Below, in pieces: positions 1 to 5,835 of a stretch of 8,112 nt of DNA. A program made the position numbers and the translations under genes. The stretch is from Pseudomonadota bacterium (GTDB lineage Bacteria; Pseudomonadota; Alphaproteobacteria; Rhizobiales; Afifellaceae), in the NCBI GenBank assembly GCA_023417735.1, contig JAEZEK010000440.1, forward strand, positions 1 to 8,112, in the 5' to 3' direction. The notes beneath the pieces were generated by a model. The model was not told where the DNA came from, made no database searches, and was given only the letters and a program-made list of their open reading frames with translations. The stretch's first letter is position 1. The number at the start of each line of letters is the position of its first letter.

Positions 1-522
1 CCGGATCACCCGGTTCTGGTCGAGGAGCGTCAGGCGGCCGGAGACCTCCAGCACGCGCTGGATCACGCACATCACGTCCGGGCGGCCGGCATCGTACTCG
101 TCGAACACCCGCGCGGTGTTGGTCTGCAGCGCCCAGGGCAGGATGCCGTCGCGGAATTCCGTGACCTGAATACCTTCGCGGATCACGATCGCGTCCTTGC
201 CGATGAGGTCGATCCGGCTGATGTGGCTGTCGAGGTTGATGCGGACGCAGGGCCAGTTGAGCCGGGCCGCGACCTGCTCGATGTGCGTCGACTTGCCGGT
301 GCCGTGGTAGCCGGTGACCATGACACGGCGGTTGCGCGCGAAACCGGCAAGGATCGCAAGCGTCGTCTCGCGGTCGAACAGATAGTCCGGATCGAGATCC
401 GGCACGTGCTCGGCAGTTTCCGAGAAGGCGGGCACTTCGAGTTCGGATTCGATCCCGAAGACCTGCCGCACGGAAACGGTCATGTCCGGCACCGCAATGG
501 AGCTTTCGGCTGCTTCGATCAT
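1..522 (-). CDS. cobS: Aerobic cobaltochelatase subunit CobS (AAA+ ATPase), N-terminal 174 residues; 3' end outside the window
   Basis: CobS is the AAA+ motor subunit of the ATP-dependent cobaltochelatase (CobN-CobS-CobT), which inserts Co2+ into hydrogenobyrinic acid a,c-diamide in the aerobic cobalamin pathway in the cytoplasm. I translated the minus strand from the ATG at 522. The frame stays open for 174 codons to the window edge, about half of the usual length of roughly 330 residues. Visible marks are a family N-terminal stretch containing VPDLDPDYLFDRETTLAILA (residues 40-59), a Walker A motif GYHGTGKST (71-79), and a Walker B motif VFDEYDAG (139-146), followed by the conserved segment ending SGRLTLLDQ. 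The start is supported by GAGAGG five bases upstream and by the N-terminus matching family members as I remember them. The J-domain gene ends 59 bases upstream on the same strand, so the two may be co-transcribed. All key ATPase motifs in the visible half are intact. Confidence 0.97.
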   Translation of the reverse strand, partial: MIEAAESSIAVPDMTVSVRQVFGIESELEVPAFSETAEHVPDLDPDYLFDRETTLAILAGFARNRRVMVTGYHGTGKSTHIEQVAARLNWPCVRINLDSHISRIDLIGKDAIVIREGIQVTEFRDGILPWALQTNTARVFDEYDAGRPDVMCVIQRVLEVSGRLTLLDQNRVIR

Positions 523-527
523 GGAAT

Positions 528-534
528 CCTCTCT
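528..534 (-). promoter_or_regulatory. Ribosome binding site of cobS
   Basis: On the minus strand the purine run AGAGAGG lies 5 bases before the ATG at 522. It fixes the cobS start and argues against the internal Met14. Confidence 0.6.
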
Positions 535-581
535 GGGCCGGCCGAGGCTCGGGCCGCGTCGCTGGCTGGATCGGCTCCGCT

Positions 582-1205
582 CTAGCAGAAACCGACGCTC
601 TTTAGATAGTTATGCGCCTCGATGATTTCCCGCAGCCGGTCCTCGAAGGAGCGGTCGCCGCCATTCGCATCGGGGTGGTTGCGCTTCACGAGGAGCTTGA
701 AGCGCGCCTTGATCTCCGCGGGCGTCGCGGTCGCGTCGAGGCCGAGCGTCCCGAGCGCCTTCCGCTCCATGTTGCGGACGTTCCGCGGCTCCTCCCGTTC
801 CGGCGCGCGGGCGCGGAAGTTGCGGCCGATGATGTCGAACGGGTCCTCGGCCGGCCCGGTCCAGCCGAACTTCGCGCGGCCGCCCATCGGCGCCGCCTGC
901 TCGGGCCGCGCGGCGCCCATCTTCCAGGTCGGCCGATGACCGATCGAGGCGTCCTTCTGGTAGGCCTGGACGGCGATGTCGTCCATGCCGGAGAAGTAGT
1001 TGTAGGTCTTGTTGTAGGCCCGCACGTGATCGAGGCAGAACCAGAAATACTCGCCCTCCGCGTGGCGCCCCTTGGGCGCGCGGTACTCGCCAGCGAGTGC
1101 GCAGCCCTCCGCCTCGCACGCCCGGAGCTCGACCGCCGGCGCCGGCTGCTGCTGGCGCGGGCCGCGCGTCCTGATCTTGTCGAAAAAGGCCGATTCAAGC
1201 TTCAT
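582..1205 (-). CDS. J-domain (DnaJ-like) protein with an N-terminal Cys/His cluster, function unknown
   Basis: This protein carries a J-domain at its extreme C-terminus, the opposite of classical DnaJ. Counting from the upstream GTG at 1214, the J-like segment spans about residues 149-210. It has the HPD motif at 180-182 inside KRNHPDANGGD, followed by a helix-III-like segment (FEDRLREIIEAHNYL), and ends just after it at KSVGFC. HPD is the motif that stimulates Hsp70 ATPase, so a DnaK co-chaperone role is inferred. The first ~130 residues hold a C-x4-C-x21-C-x2-H pattern (C33, C38, C60, H63) with an aromatic-rich stretch (YFWFC, YNKTYNYF), which could bind a metal. There are no transmembrane segments. 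I prefer the ATG at 1205 (MKLESAFFDKIR) because homologues I remember start there. The GTG at 1214 has GAGG four bases upstream and would add three residues. The gene is 59 bases upstream of cobS and divergent from bolA. Its client is unknown; the cobaltochelatase complex is one guess from position only. Confidence 0.9.
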   Translation of the reverse strand: MKLESAFFDKIRTRGPRQQQPAPAVELRACEAEGCALAGEYRAPKGRHAEGEYFWFCLDHVRAYNKTYNYFSGMDDIAVQAYQKDASIGHRPTWKMGAARPEQAAPMGGRAKFGWTGPAEDPFDIIGRNFRARAPEREEPRNVRNMERKALGTLGLDATATPAEIKARFKLLVKRNHPDANGGDRSFEDRLREIIEAHNYLKSVGFC

Positions 1206-1271
1206 CGACGCCACTATGCCTCATGCCCTTTCAACCCCTCAAGACACCCGGCAACCCGGAGTTCCAGCCAG

Positions 1272-1553
1272 ATGACCATGAAGACACGCATCGAGACCAA
1301 GCTGACGGAGCGCCTGGCGCCCCGGCGCCTCACCGTCGTGGACGAGTCGCATCTGCACGCCGGCCATGCGGGCCATCGGCCCGGCGGCGAAACCCATTTC
1401 CGCATCGAGATCGTCTCGGATGCGTTCGAAGGCAAGAGCCGGATCGAACGGCACCGGCAGATCAATGCGATCCTGGCGACCGAACTTGCGGACAGGGTCC
1501 ATGCCCTGGCAATCCGCGCGCATGCGCCGAGCGAATCTTCAGCGGGAACCTGA
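1272..1553 (+). CDS. bolA: BolA family protein
   Basis: This is a 93-residue BolA-family protein. BolA proteins usually partner with monothiol glutaredoxins through a shared [2Fe-2S] cluster and act in iron homeostasis, stress response and cell shape; some also bind DNA. The family core is clear: DESHLHAGHAG (residues 24-34), THFRIEIVS (41-49), FEGKSRIERHRQIN (52-65) and a C-terminal helix ending in HALAIRAHAP. Histidines at 27, 29 and 32 lie in the loop that can coordinate the cluster, and there is no cysteine, as in the BolA1-like (His-loop) type. Length is normal for the family. The start at 1272 has GGAG ten bases upstream; the ATG two codons later (1278) is a less likely alternative. The gene is divergent from the J-domain protein gene. 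Its stop codon lies only 2 bases from the stop codon of the convergent CNNM gene, so no separate terminator fits between them. Confidence 0.95.
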   Translation: MTMKTRIETKLTERLAPRRLTVVDESHLHAGHAGHRPGGETHFRIEIVSDAFEGKSRIERHRQINAILATELADRVHALAIRAHAPSESSAGT

Positions 1554-1555
1554 CG

Positions 1556-2833
1556 TCAGATGGCGCCTGCGGCGTCTGATCGCAAGGGCGCCACGCGCAG
1601 CTGCGTGATGCGGTTGCGTGCCTTGCGGAGGACCTTGAAGCGATAGCCGTGGAAGGTGAATTCCTGCCCCGGCTCGGGGATCGTGTGGGCCTCGTGGATG
1701 ACCAGCCCGGCGATCGTCGTCGCCTCCTCGTCGGGTAGCGACCAGTCGAGGGCACGGTTCAGGTCGCGCACCGGCACCGAGCCGTCGACGATGATCGTGC
1801 CGTCCGACTGCGGCCGGACACCCTGGATCTCGACGTCATGCTCGTCGGCAATGTCGCCGACGATCTCCTCGAGGATGTCCTCCAGGCTGAGAAGGCCCAT
1901 GACTTCCCCATACTCGTCGACCACGAGGGCGATGTGGGCCTTGCGGCGCAGGAATTCGTTGAGCTGCGCCTGGACCGACGTCGTGTCCGGCACGAACCAG
2001 GCCGGGGAGGCGACGCTCATCACATCGACGGCGTTCGGATCGCCCTTCGCGGCAGCAAGGGCCCTCAGATAATCCTTCGTGTGAAGAACGCCGACGATGT
2101 TCTCCGGCTCGTTGCGCCAGAGCGGAAGGCGCGTATACGGGCTCGTCATTGCCGTTTCCGCAAGCTTTTCAGGCGGATCGTCGACGTTGATCATCTTCAT
2201 GTTCATGCGGTGGACCATGACGTCGGAAACCTCGAGGTCGCGCAGGTCGAGGACGCCGCCGAACATGTCCCGGTCGCCCTTCTGGACGCTGCCCTCGCGG
2301 TGGAGGAGGTCGACAGTGCCGCGCAGCTCCTCGTGGGGTGAGACGAGCATGTTGCCGGTGGCATCGACGCCGAAGCGTCGCAGGATGACGTTGACCACCC
2401 GCTGGACGGTCAGGACGACCGGCGCGAAGACGATCACGACGATCCGGATGACCGGGGCCACGCGCAGCGCGAAGCGCTCGGGGACCGTGATCGCCCAGGT
2501 CTTGGGAAGCACTTCGCCGAATACGAGAACCAGCGCCGTCATCACCGCCGTCGCGTAGAACACGCCGGCATCGCCGAAGAGGGCGATGAACACGCTGGTC
2601 GCCAGCGCCGAGGCCAGGATGTTCACCAGGTTGTTGCCGAGGAGAAGGGCGCCGATCAGGTGCTCCTTCTTCTCGAGGAGAGCGGTCACGATGCCCGCCC
2701 GCGGCTCGCCGCCCTTCTCGATCTGATGCAGGCGCGCCCGGGAGGCAGCCGTCAGCGCCGTCTCCGAACCGGAGAAGAAAGCGGAGGTGCAGAGCAGCAG
2801 GAGGACGAACAGGATGATGAGTGTGAGCCACAT
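1556..2833 (-). CDS. CNNM/CBS/CorC-HlyC family membrane protein (hemolysin-like, putative Mg2+/Co2+ transport)
   Basis: This is a 425-residue inner-membrane protein with the CorC/HlyC (CNNM, older name DUF21) architecture. The N-terminal CNNM domain has about four hydrophobic stretches: 1-20, about 57-83, 91-108 and 125-150. It carries the family motifs FFSGSETALTAASR (19-32), GNNLVNI (66-72) and FGEVLPKT (105-112). A CBS pair follows (about 203-330), with DVMVHRMNM and the second CBS signature VVDEYGEVMGLLSLEDI (304-320). A C-terminal CorC/HlyC domain (about 338-418) completes it. Family members have been linked to Mg2+/Co2+ efflux or to homeostasis of other ions; the substrate cannot be read from sequence. 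The ATG at 2833 lies 2 bases after the aroB stop. The nearest SD-like run (AGGGAG) is 14 bases upstream inside aroB, so translational coupling is likely. It is the last gene of the aroK-aroB operon. The name hemolysin seen in databases is historical. Confidence 0.95.
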   Translation of the reverse strand: MWLTLIILFVLLLLCTSAFFSGSETALTAASRARLHQIEKGGEPRAGIVTALLEKKEHLIGALLLGNNLVNILASALATSVFIALFGDAGVFYATAVMTALVLVFGEVLPKTWAITVPERFALRVAPVIRIVVIVFAPVVLTVQRVVNVILRRFGVDATGNMLVSPHEELRGTVDLLHREGSVQKGDRDMFGGVLDLRDLEVSDVMVHRMNMKMINVDDPPEKLAETAMTSPYTRLPLWRNEPENIVGVLHTKDYLRALAAAKGDPNAVDVMSVASPAWFVPDTTSVQAQLNEFLRRKAHIALVVDEYGEVMGLLSLEDILEEIVGDIADEHDVEIQGVRPQSDGTIIVDGSVPVRDLNRALDWSLPDEEATTIAGLVIHEAHTIPEPGQEFTFHGYRFKVLRKARNRITQLRVAPLRSDAAGAI

Positions 2834-2835
2834 GG

Positions 2836-3963
2836 TCAGGCGTTGAGCTCCCTGTGCAGGAAGTCGCGCACGCGGCCGGGATCGACGTCGCGGGCGACGA
2901 ACGCCTGCCCGATGCCGCGCGTGAGGATGAAGGTGAGGCGGCCCTGCCGGACCTTCTTGTCCTGTGCGATGTGGGCCATCAGCTCGTCGGCCGAGAACGC
3001 GGCGCCCGGAACCTGCGCAAGCCCGGTCGGCAACCCGGCCTCGCCGAGGTGACGCGCGACCCGATCCGCATCGGCGGGCGGCGCGATCCCGAGCTCCGCG
3101 GAGAAGCGGTGCGCGAGCGCCATCCCGAGCGCGACCGCCTCGCCATGGACGAGGCGGGTCGGGTCGAAGCCGGCGGCCGCCTCGAGCGCGTGGCCGAAGG
3201 TGTGGCCGAGATTGAGGAGCGCCCGGTCGCCCTGCTCGAGCTCGTCGAGCGCGACGATCCTCGCCTTGGTGCGGCAGCTCTCGGCGATCGCGCGGGTGCG
3301 CGCCGGGCCGCCGTCGAACACCTCCGCACGATTCGCCTCCAGCCATGCGAAGAAGCCGGCGTCGCCGAGAAGGCCGTACTTCACCACCTCGGCATAGCCG
3401 GCCGCGAATTCGCGGCGCGGCAGCGTGTCGAGTGCGGCGACGTCGGCGATCACCAGAGCCGGCTGATGGAAGGCGCCGATCAGGTTCTTGCCGAAACGCG
3501 AGTTGATCCCGGTCTTGCCGCCGACGCTCGAATCCACCTGGGCGAGAAGCGAGGTCGGGACCTGAACGAGGGACATGCCGCGGCGGACGATTGCCGCGGC
3601 GAAGCCGGCGAGATCGCCGACGACGCCGCCGCCGAGCGCGACGATTGCATCGCCGCGTTCGAGGCGAGCCTCGAGCACCTCGTCGACGACCGTCTCCAGG
3701 TGCCGCATGCTCTTCGTCGCCTCGCCGGGCGGCATGACGATGGTGGTGGCGTCGAGGTCGGCGGCCCGGAACGCGCGAAGCAGGGACTGGAGCTGCGCGG
3801 CGGCCACGTTCTCGTCCGTGACGATGGCGAGCCGCACCGGGCCCAGCCGGTCGCGGACCAGCATGCCGGCCTCGGCGATCAGCCCGGAACCGATCAGGAT
3901 GTCGTAGCTGCGCGAGCCGAGCTCGACCCGGACCACGGCATCGGCAGGTTCGTCTGTGGTCAC
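2836..3963 (-). CDS. aroB: 3-dehydroquinate synthase
   Basis: AroB converts 3-deoxy-D-arabino-heptulosonate 7-phosphate to 3-dehydroquinate, the second step of the shikimate pathway, using NAD+ and a divalent metal in the cytoplasm. The 375-residue length is normal. Visible motifs are the PPGEATKS segment (78-85), the glycine-rich NAD site GGGVVGDLAGF (111-121), and VPTSLLAQVDSSVGGKTGIN (135-154). The metal ligands expected from the family are present: E192 in AAGYAEVVK, H254 in LNLGHTFGH and H273 in LVHGEA. The C-terminal half includes QDKKVRQG (334-341), typical of the family. The start is a GTG at 3963 that overlaps the aroK stop in the arrangement GTGA, so aroB is probably translated by coupling to aroK. 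The CNNM gene follows after 2 bases. All expected catalytic residues are present. Confidence 0.98.
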   Translation of the reverse strand: MTTDEPADAVVRVELGSRSYDILIGSGLIAEAGMLVRDRLGPVRLAIVTDENVAAAQLQSLLRAFRAADLDATTIVMPPGEATKSMRHLETVVDEVLEARLERGDAIVALGGGVVGDLAGFAAAIVRRGMSLVQVPTSLLAQVDSSVGGKTGINSRFGKNLIGAFHQPALVIADVAALDTLPRREFAAGYAEVVKYGLLGDAGFFAWLEANRAEVFDGGPARTRAIAESCRTKARIVALDELEQGDRALLNLGHTFGHALEAAAGFDPTRLVHGEAVALGMALAHRFSAELGIAPPADADRVARHLGEAGLPTGLAQVPGAAFSADELMAHIAQDKKVRQGRLTFILTRGIGQAFVARDVDPGRVRDFLHRELNA

Positions 3964-4550
3964 GATGGCTTCTCTTCGTTGAGGTGGGTCTCGAGCGCGT
4001 CCAGGATCTCGGCCACGACGGCCTGGTGCGGCCCGTCATTGGAAACGATCGCAATGTCCGCCCGGGCGTATACCGGCTCGCGCCGTGCAAGAAGGTCCCG
4101 CATGATGCCTTCGGGATCCGGCTGCTGAAGGAGGGGGCGGTTCGACTTCTTGCGCACGCGTTCCATCAGGATGGGCAGTTCGGCCTTGAGCCAGACGGAG
4201 ATTCCGTTGCCGCGGACCGCTTCCCGCGTTTCCTCCGCCATGAAGGCGCCGCCGCCGGTGGCGATCACGCCCGGCCCCTCGGCGAGGAGGCGCATGATCA
4301 CGCGGCGCTCGCCGTCCCGGAATTCGGCCTCGCCATAGGTTGCGAAGATCTCGGGGATGGTGAGGTTCGCGGCCGCCTCGATCTCCGCGTCTGCGTCCAC
4401 GAACGGCAGCCTGAGGGTGGCGGCGAGCCGGCGCCCGACGCTCGTCTTTCCGGCGCCCATCATGCCGACCAGGACGATGTTCCGGCGGCCGAGCCGGGCG
4501 ACGATCCGGTTCGCGCGTTCGCTGTCGGCCGTCGTTTCCTCCAGTGCCAT
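3960..4550 (-). CDS. aroK: Shikimate kinase
   Basis: AroK phosphorylates shikimate at O3 with ATP, the fifth step of chorismate synthesis. The protein is 196 residues, slightly longer than the ~170-residue E. coli enzyme because of about 20 extra N-terminal residues, which is common in rhizobial homologues. Motifs are Walker A GMMGAGKTS (29-37), the shikimate-binding aspartates in FVDADAEIE (D52, D54), R78 in EAEFRDGE, the GGG motif (99-101), the lid arginine R138 in SNRPLL and the C-terminal arginine region RREPVYARAD. The frame is open further upstream, but the ATG at 4550 is chosen because GGAAGG sits five bases before it, and the upstream extension (Arg/Ser-rich, no family match) covers the promoter region. 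It is the first gene of the aroK-aroB-CNNM operon, divergent from the small membrane protein-xerD pair. aroB starts within its stop codon. Confidence 0.97.
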   Translation of the reverse strand: MALEETTADSERANRIVARLGRRNIVLVGMMGAGKTSVGRRLAATLRLPFVDADAEIEAAANLTIPEIFATYGEAEFRDGERRVIMRLLAEGPGVIATGGGAFMAEETREAVRGNGISVWLKAELPILMERVRKKSNRPLLQQPDPEGIMRDLLARREPVYARADIAIVSNDGPHQAVVAEILDALETHLNEEKPS

Positions 4551-4555
4551 CCTGT

Positions 4556-4561
4556 CCTTCC
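4556..4561 (-). promoter_or_regulatory. Ribosome binding site of aroK
   Basis: GGAAGG on the minus strand, 5 bases before the ATG at 4550. It decides the aroK start against the longer open frame beginning at 4712. Confidence 0.65.
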
Positions 4562-4567
4562 CGCAAG

Positions 4568-4579
4568 CACCTGCAGGTG
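4568..4579. repeat. Perfect 12-bp palindrome in the aroK leader (candidate operator)
   Basis: CACCTGCAGGTG is identical on both strands. It lies 17 bases upstream of the aroK ATG, just upstream of the ribosome binding site, and overlaps the place where a -10 element would fall for the CTTGAC -35 at 4604-4599. A protein-binding operator is possible. At this GC content a 12-bp palindrome can also occur by chance. Confidence 0.4.
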
Positions 4580-4604
4580 GCGTTCCGCCGAGGGCGCTGT
4601 CAAG
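4575..4604 (-). promoter_or_regulatory. Candidate promoter of the aroK-aroB-CNNM operon (good -35, poor -10)
   Basis: On the minus strand, CTTGAC (4604-4599) matches the rhizobial sigma-70 -35 element, and TTGACA (4603-4598) is a perfect match to the general consensus. At the expected 17-base spacing the -10 window reads GCCACC or CCACCT, a poor match. A promoter needing an activator, or a different start point, is possible. The site is the best-placed candidate between the divergent genes. Confidence 0.35.
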
Positions 4605-4618
4605 CACGGGACCGCATC

Positions 4619-4647
4619 TTGAAATCGAAGCCTGCCGACGGGATAAC
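4619..4647 (+). promoter_or_regulatory. Candidate sigma-70 promoter for the small membrane protein-xerD operon
   Basis: TTGAAA (4619-4624), a 17-base spacer and GATAAC (4642-4647) match the consensus at 5 of 6 and 4 of 6 positions. Transcription would begin near 4654, giving a leader of about 18 bases before the ATG at 4672. This is the best-looking promoter in the window. Confidence 0.5.
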
Positions 4648-4671
4648 GAACGAAACGGGGTTCCCGAGCTA

Positions 4672-4815
4672 ATGCCAACTCTCTTCCGGTTTCTGTTCGT
4701 CATCGCGATCATCGGGGGCCTGGTCTACGGCGCCATGCTCGCCCTCGTGTTCTTCGTCGAGCCAACACCCCAGGAGATGAGCGAGCGGATCCCCGCCAAT
4801 CGGCTCGACCGCTGA
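4672..4815 (+). CDS. Small single-pass membrane protein (47 aa) upstream of xerD, function unknown
   Basis: This 47-residue protein has a short basic N-terminus, one hydrophobic stretch from about residue 4 to 28 (LFRFLFVIAIIGGLVYGAML, then ALVFFV), and a charged tail EPTPQEMSERIPANRLDR. The layout suggests a single-pass inner-membrane protein with its tail probably outside, following the positive-inside rule. Small proteins with a similar hydrophobic segment followed by a (V)EPTP-like tail sit before xerD in other rhizobial genomes and are sometimes mislabelled histidine kinase in databases; that comes from memory. No kinase feature is visible. The frame is open further upstream across antisense aroK, but no start codon exists between the promoter and the ATG at 4672. 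The ribosome binding site is weak (only CGGGG, about 11 bases away). xerD begins 2 bases after the stop, so the pair is almost certainly one transcript. Confidence 0.8.
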   Translation: MPTLFRFLFVIAIIGGLVYGAMLALVFFVEPTPQEMSERIPANRLDR

Positions 4816-4817
4816 CG

Positions 4818-5765
4818 ATGACCGGGCAGGCGGGGCGGGCGAGCCGGGACTTCGGCCTCCAGGAAGCGTTCCTCGAGATGCTTGCGGCCGAACGCGGCGC
4901 GAGCTCCAACACGCTCGACGGCTATCGGCGCGATCTCGACGACTTCCGCCAGCAGGGCCGCAGCCTGGCCGCGGCGACCTCCGCGGAAATCAGGGAGTAC
5001 GTCGCGAGCCTGGCGAAGCGCGGGTTCGCCGCATCCTCGCAGGCGCGGCGGCTGTCCGCGCTCCGCCAGTTCTTCCGTTTCCTGATCGACGAGGGCGAAC
5101 GCGGCGACGATCCGACGGCCGCCACCGACCGACCCAAGACGCGCAGGCCGCTGCCGACGGTGCTCTCGGCCGAGGAGGTCGATCGCCTCCTCGCCGCCGC
5201 CCGGGGCAGCGCCGAGGACACCGAATGCCCGGCCGGCCGCCGCGTGGCGGCGCTCCGCACCAGGGCGCTTCTGGAACTCCTCTATGCGACGGGCCTGCGC
5301 GTGTCCGAACTGGTCAGCCTTCCCGCCTCGGCCGCGCGATCCGGCAGGCCCTATCTGATCGTCCGCGGCAAGGGCGGGCGCGAGCGGGTCGTGCCGCTGA
5401 ACGAGGCGGCGAAGGGTGCGGTCGAGGCCTACGTGGCGGCGGTTTCGGGCGCGGGCCGCGAACTCGGCCGCTGGCTCTTCCCTGCCGCGAGCAAGGAGGG
5501 GCACCTCACCCGCCAGGCGTTCGCGCGCGACCTCAAGGCCGTCGCCGCACGCGCCGGCCTCGACCCGGCGAAGCTGTCGCCGCATGTCCTGCGCCATGCC
5601 TTCGCCACGCATCTCCTGGCCGGCGGTGCGGATCTCCGGGCGGTGCAGACGCTCCTCGGCCATGCCGACATCGCCACGACGCAGATCTACACGCATGTCC
5701 TCGACGAGCGGCTCCAGGAACTCGTCGCCGGGCACCACCCGCTCGCCGCCCGAAAGCCGTCCTGA
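4818..5765 (+). CDS. xerD: Site-specific tyrosine recombinase XerD
   Basis: XerD, with XerC, resolves chromosome dimers at the dif site near the terminus, controlled by the FtsK translocase at the septum. The 315-residue protein has an N-terminal SAM-like core-binding domain (about 12-93, with NTLDGYRRDLDDF and the LSALRQFFRFL helix) and a C-terminal catalytic domain (about 112-305). All six catalytic positions are present: R161 in GLRVSE, K185 in RGKGGRERVVPL, H256 and R259 in SPHVLRHAFATHLL, H282 in LLGHADIATTQ and nucleophile Y291 in IYTHV. A stretch at about 128-146 is roughly ten residues longer than in E. coli XerD, between the linker and the first catalytic helix. No SD is visible before the ATG at 4818, which lies 2 bases after the upstream stop, so translation is probably coupled. 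XerD rather than XerC is called from context beside aroK and accA. No dif site was seen in the window. Confidence 0.93.
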   Translation: MTGQAGRASRDFGLQEAFLEMLAAERGASSNTLDGYRRDLDDFRQQGRSLAAATSAEIREYVASLAKRGFAASSQARRLSALRQFFRFLIDEGERGDDPTAATDRPKTRRPLPTVLSAEEVDRLLAAARGSAEDTECPAGRRVAALRTRALLELLYATGLRVSELVSLPASAARSGRPYLIVRGKGGRERVVPLNEAAKGAVEAYVAAVSGAGRELGRWLFPAASKEGHLTRQAFARDLKAVAARAGLDPAKLSPHVLRHAFATHLLAGGADLRAVQTLLGHADIATTQIYTHVLDERLQELVAGHHPLAARKPS

Positions 5766-5785
5766 GGAGGTGGCGCGCGCTGCGC

Positions 5786-5814
5786 CTTGACTTGAGCCGA
5801 CCCCGTCGCCAGTT
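5786..5814 (+). promoter_or_regulatory. Candidate accA promoter (exact CTTGAC -35, weak -10)
   Basis: CTTGAC at 5786-5791 matches the rhizobial sigma-70 -35 element exactly. At 17-base spacing the -10 window is CCAGTT (5809-5814), a poor match. It lies in the 99-base xerD-accA gap and would give a leader of about 45 bases. Read-through from xerD is an alternative source of accA transcript. Confidence 0.35.
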
Positions 5815-5835
5815 TGCGCCGCCAAATCAGGGGCC

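Noticed and set aside
612..1271. Upstream extension of the bolA frame on the plus strand as a long N-terminal fusion
   Set aside because: The extension is antisense to the J-domain gene and looks like a shadow. BolA starts normally at 1272 with GGAG upstream and has the usual length.
2834..4090. The CNNM reading frame stays open upstream through aroB, as if giving one 844-residue protein
   Set aside because: The upstream part is Arg/Pro/His-rich frameshadow of aroB and aroK, which have full family motifs in their own frames. The real CNNM start is the ATG at 2833, with the membrane segment beginning at once.
2854..4128. 424-codon open frame on the plus strand antisense to aroB
   Set aside because: Composition is typical of the antisense of a GC-rich gene (many Arg, Asp, Glu, Gly), with no recognisable domain. 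The opposite strand encodes a complete AroB.
4551..4712. Longer aroK start at 4712
   Set aside because: It would run through the divergent promoter region and overlap the small membrane protein gene. The SD at 4556-4561 and the family N-terminus support 4550.
5772..5786. GGCGC/GCGCC hairpin just after xerD as a terminator
   Set aside because: It is only a 5-bp stem, has no T run after it, and overlaps the CTTGAC -35 element. Short GC stems like this are common in such DNA.
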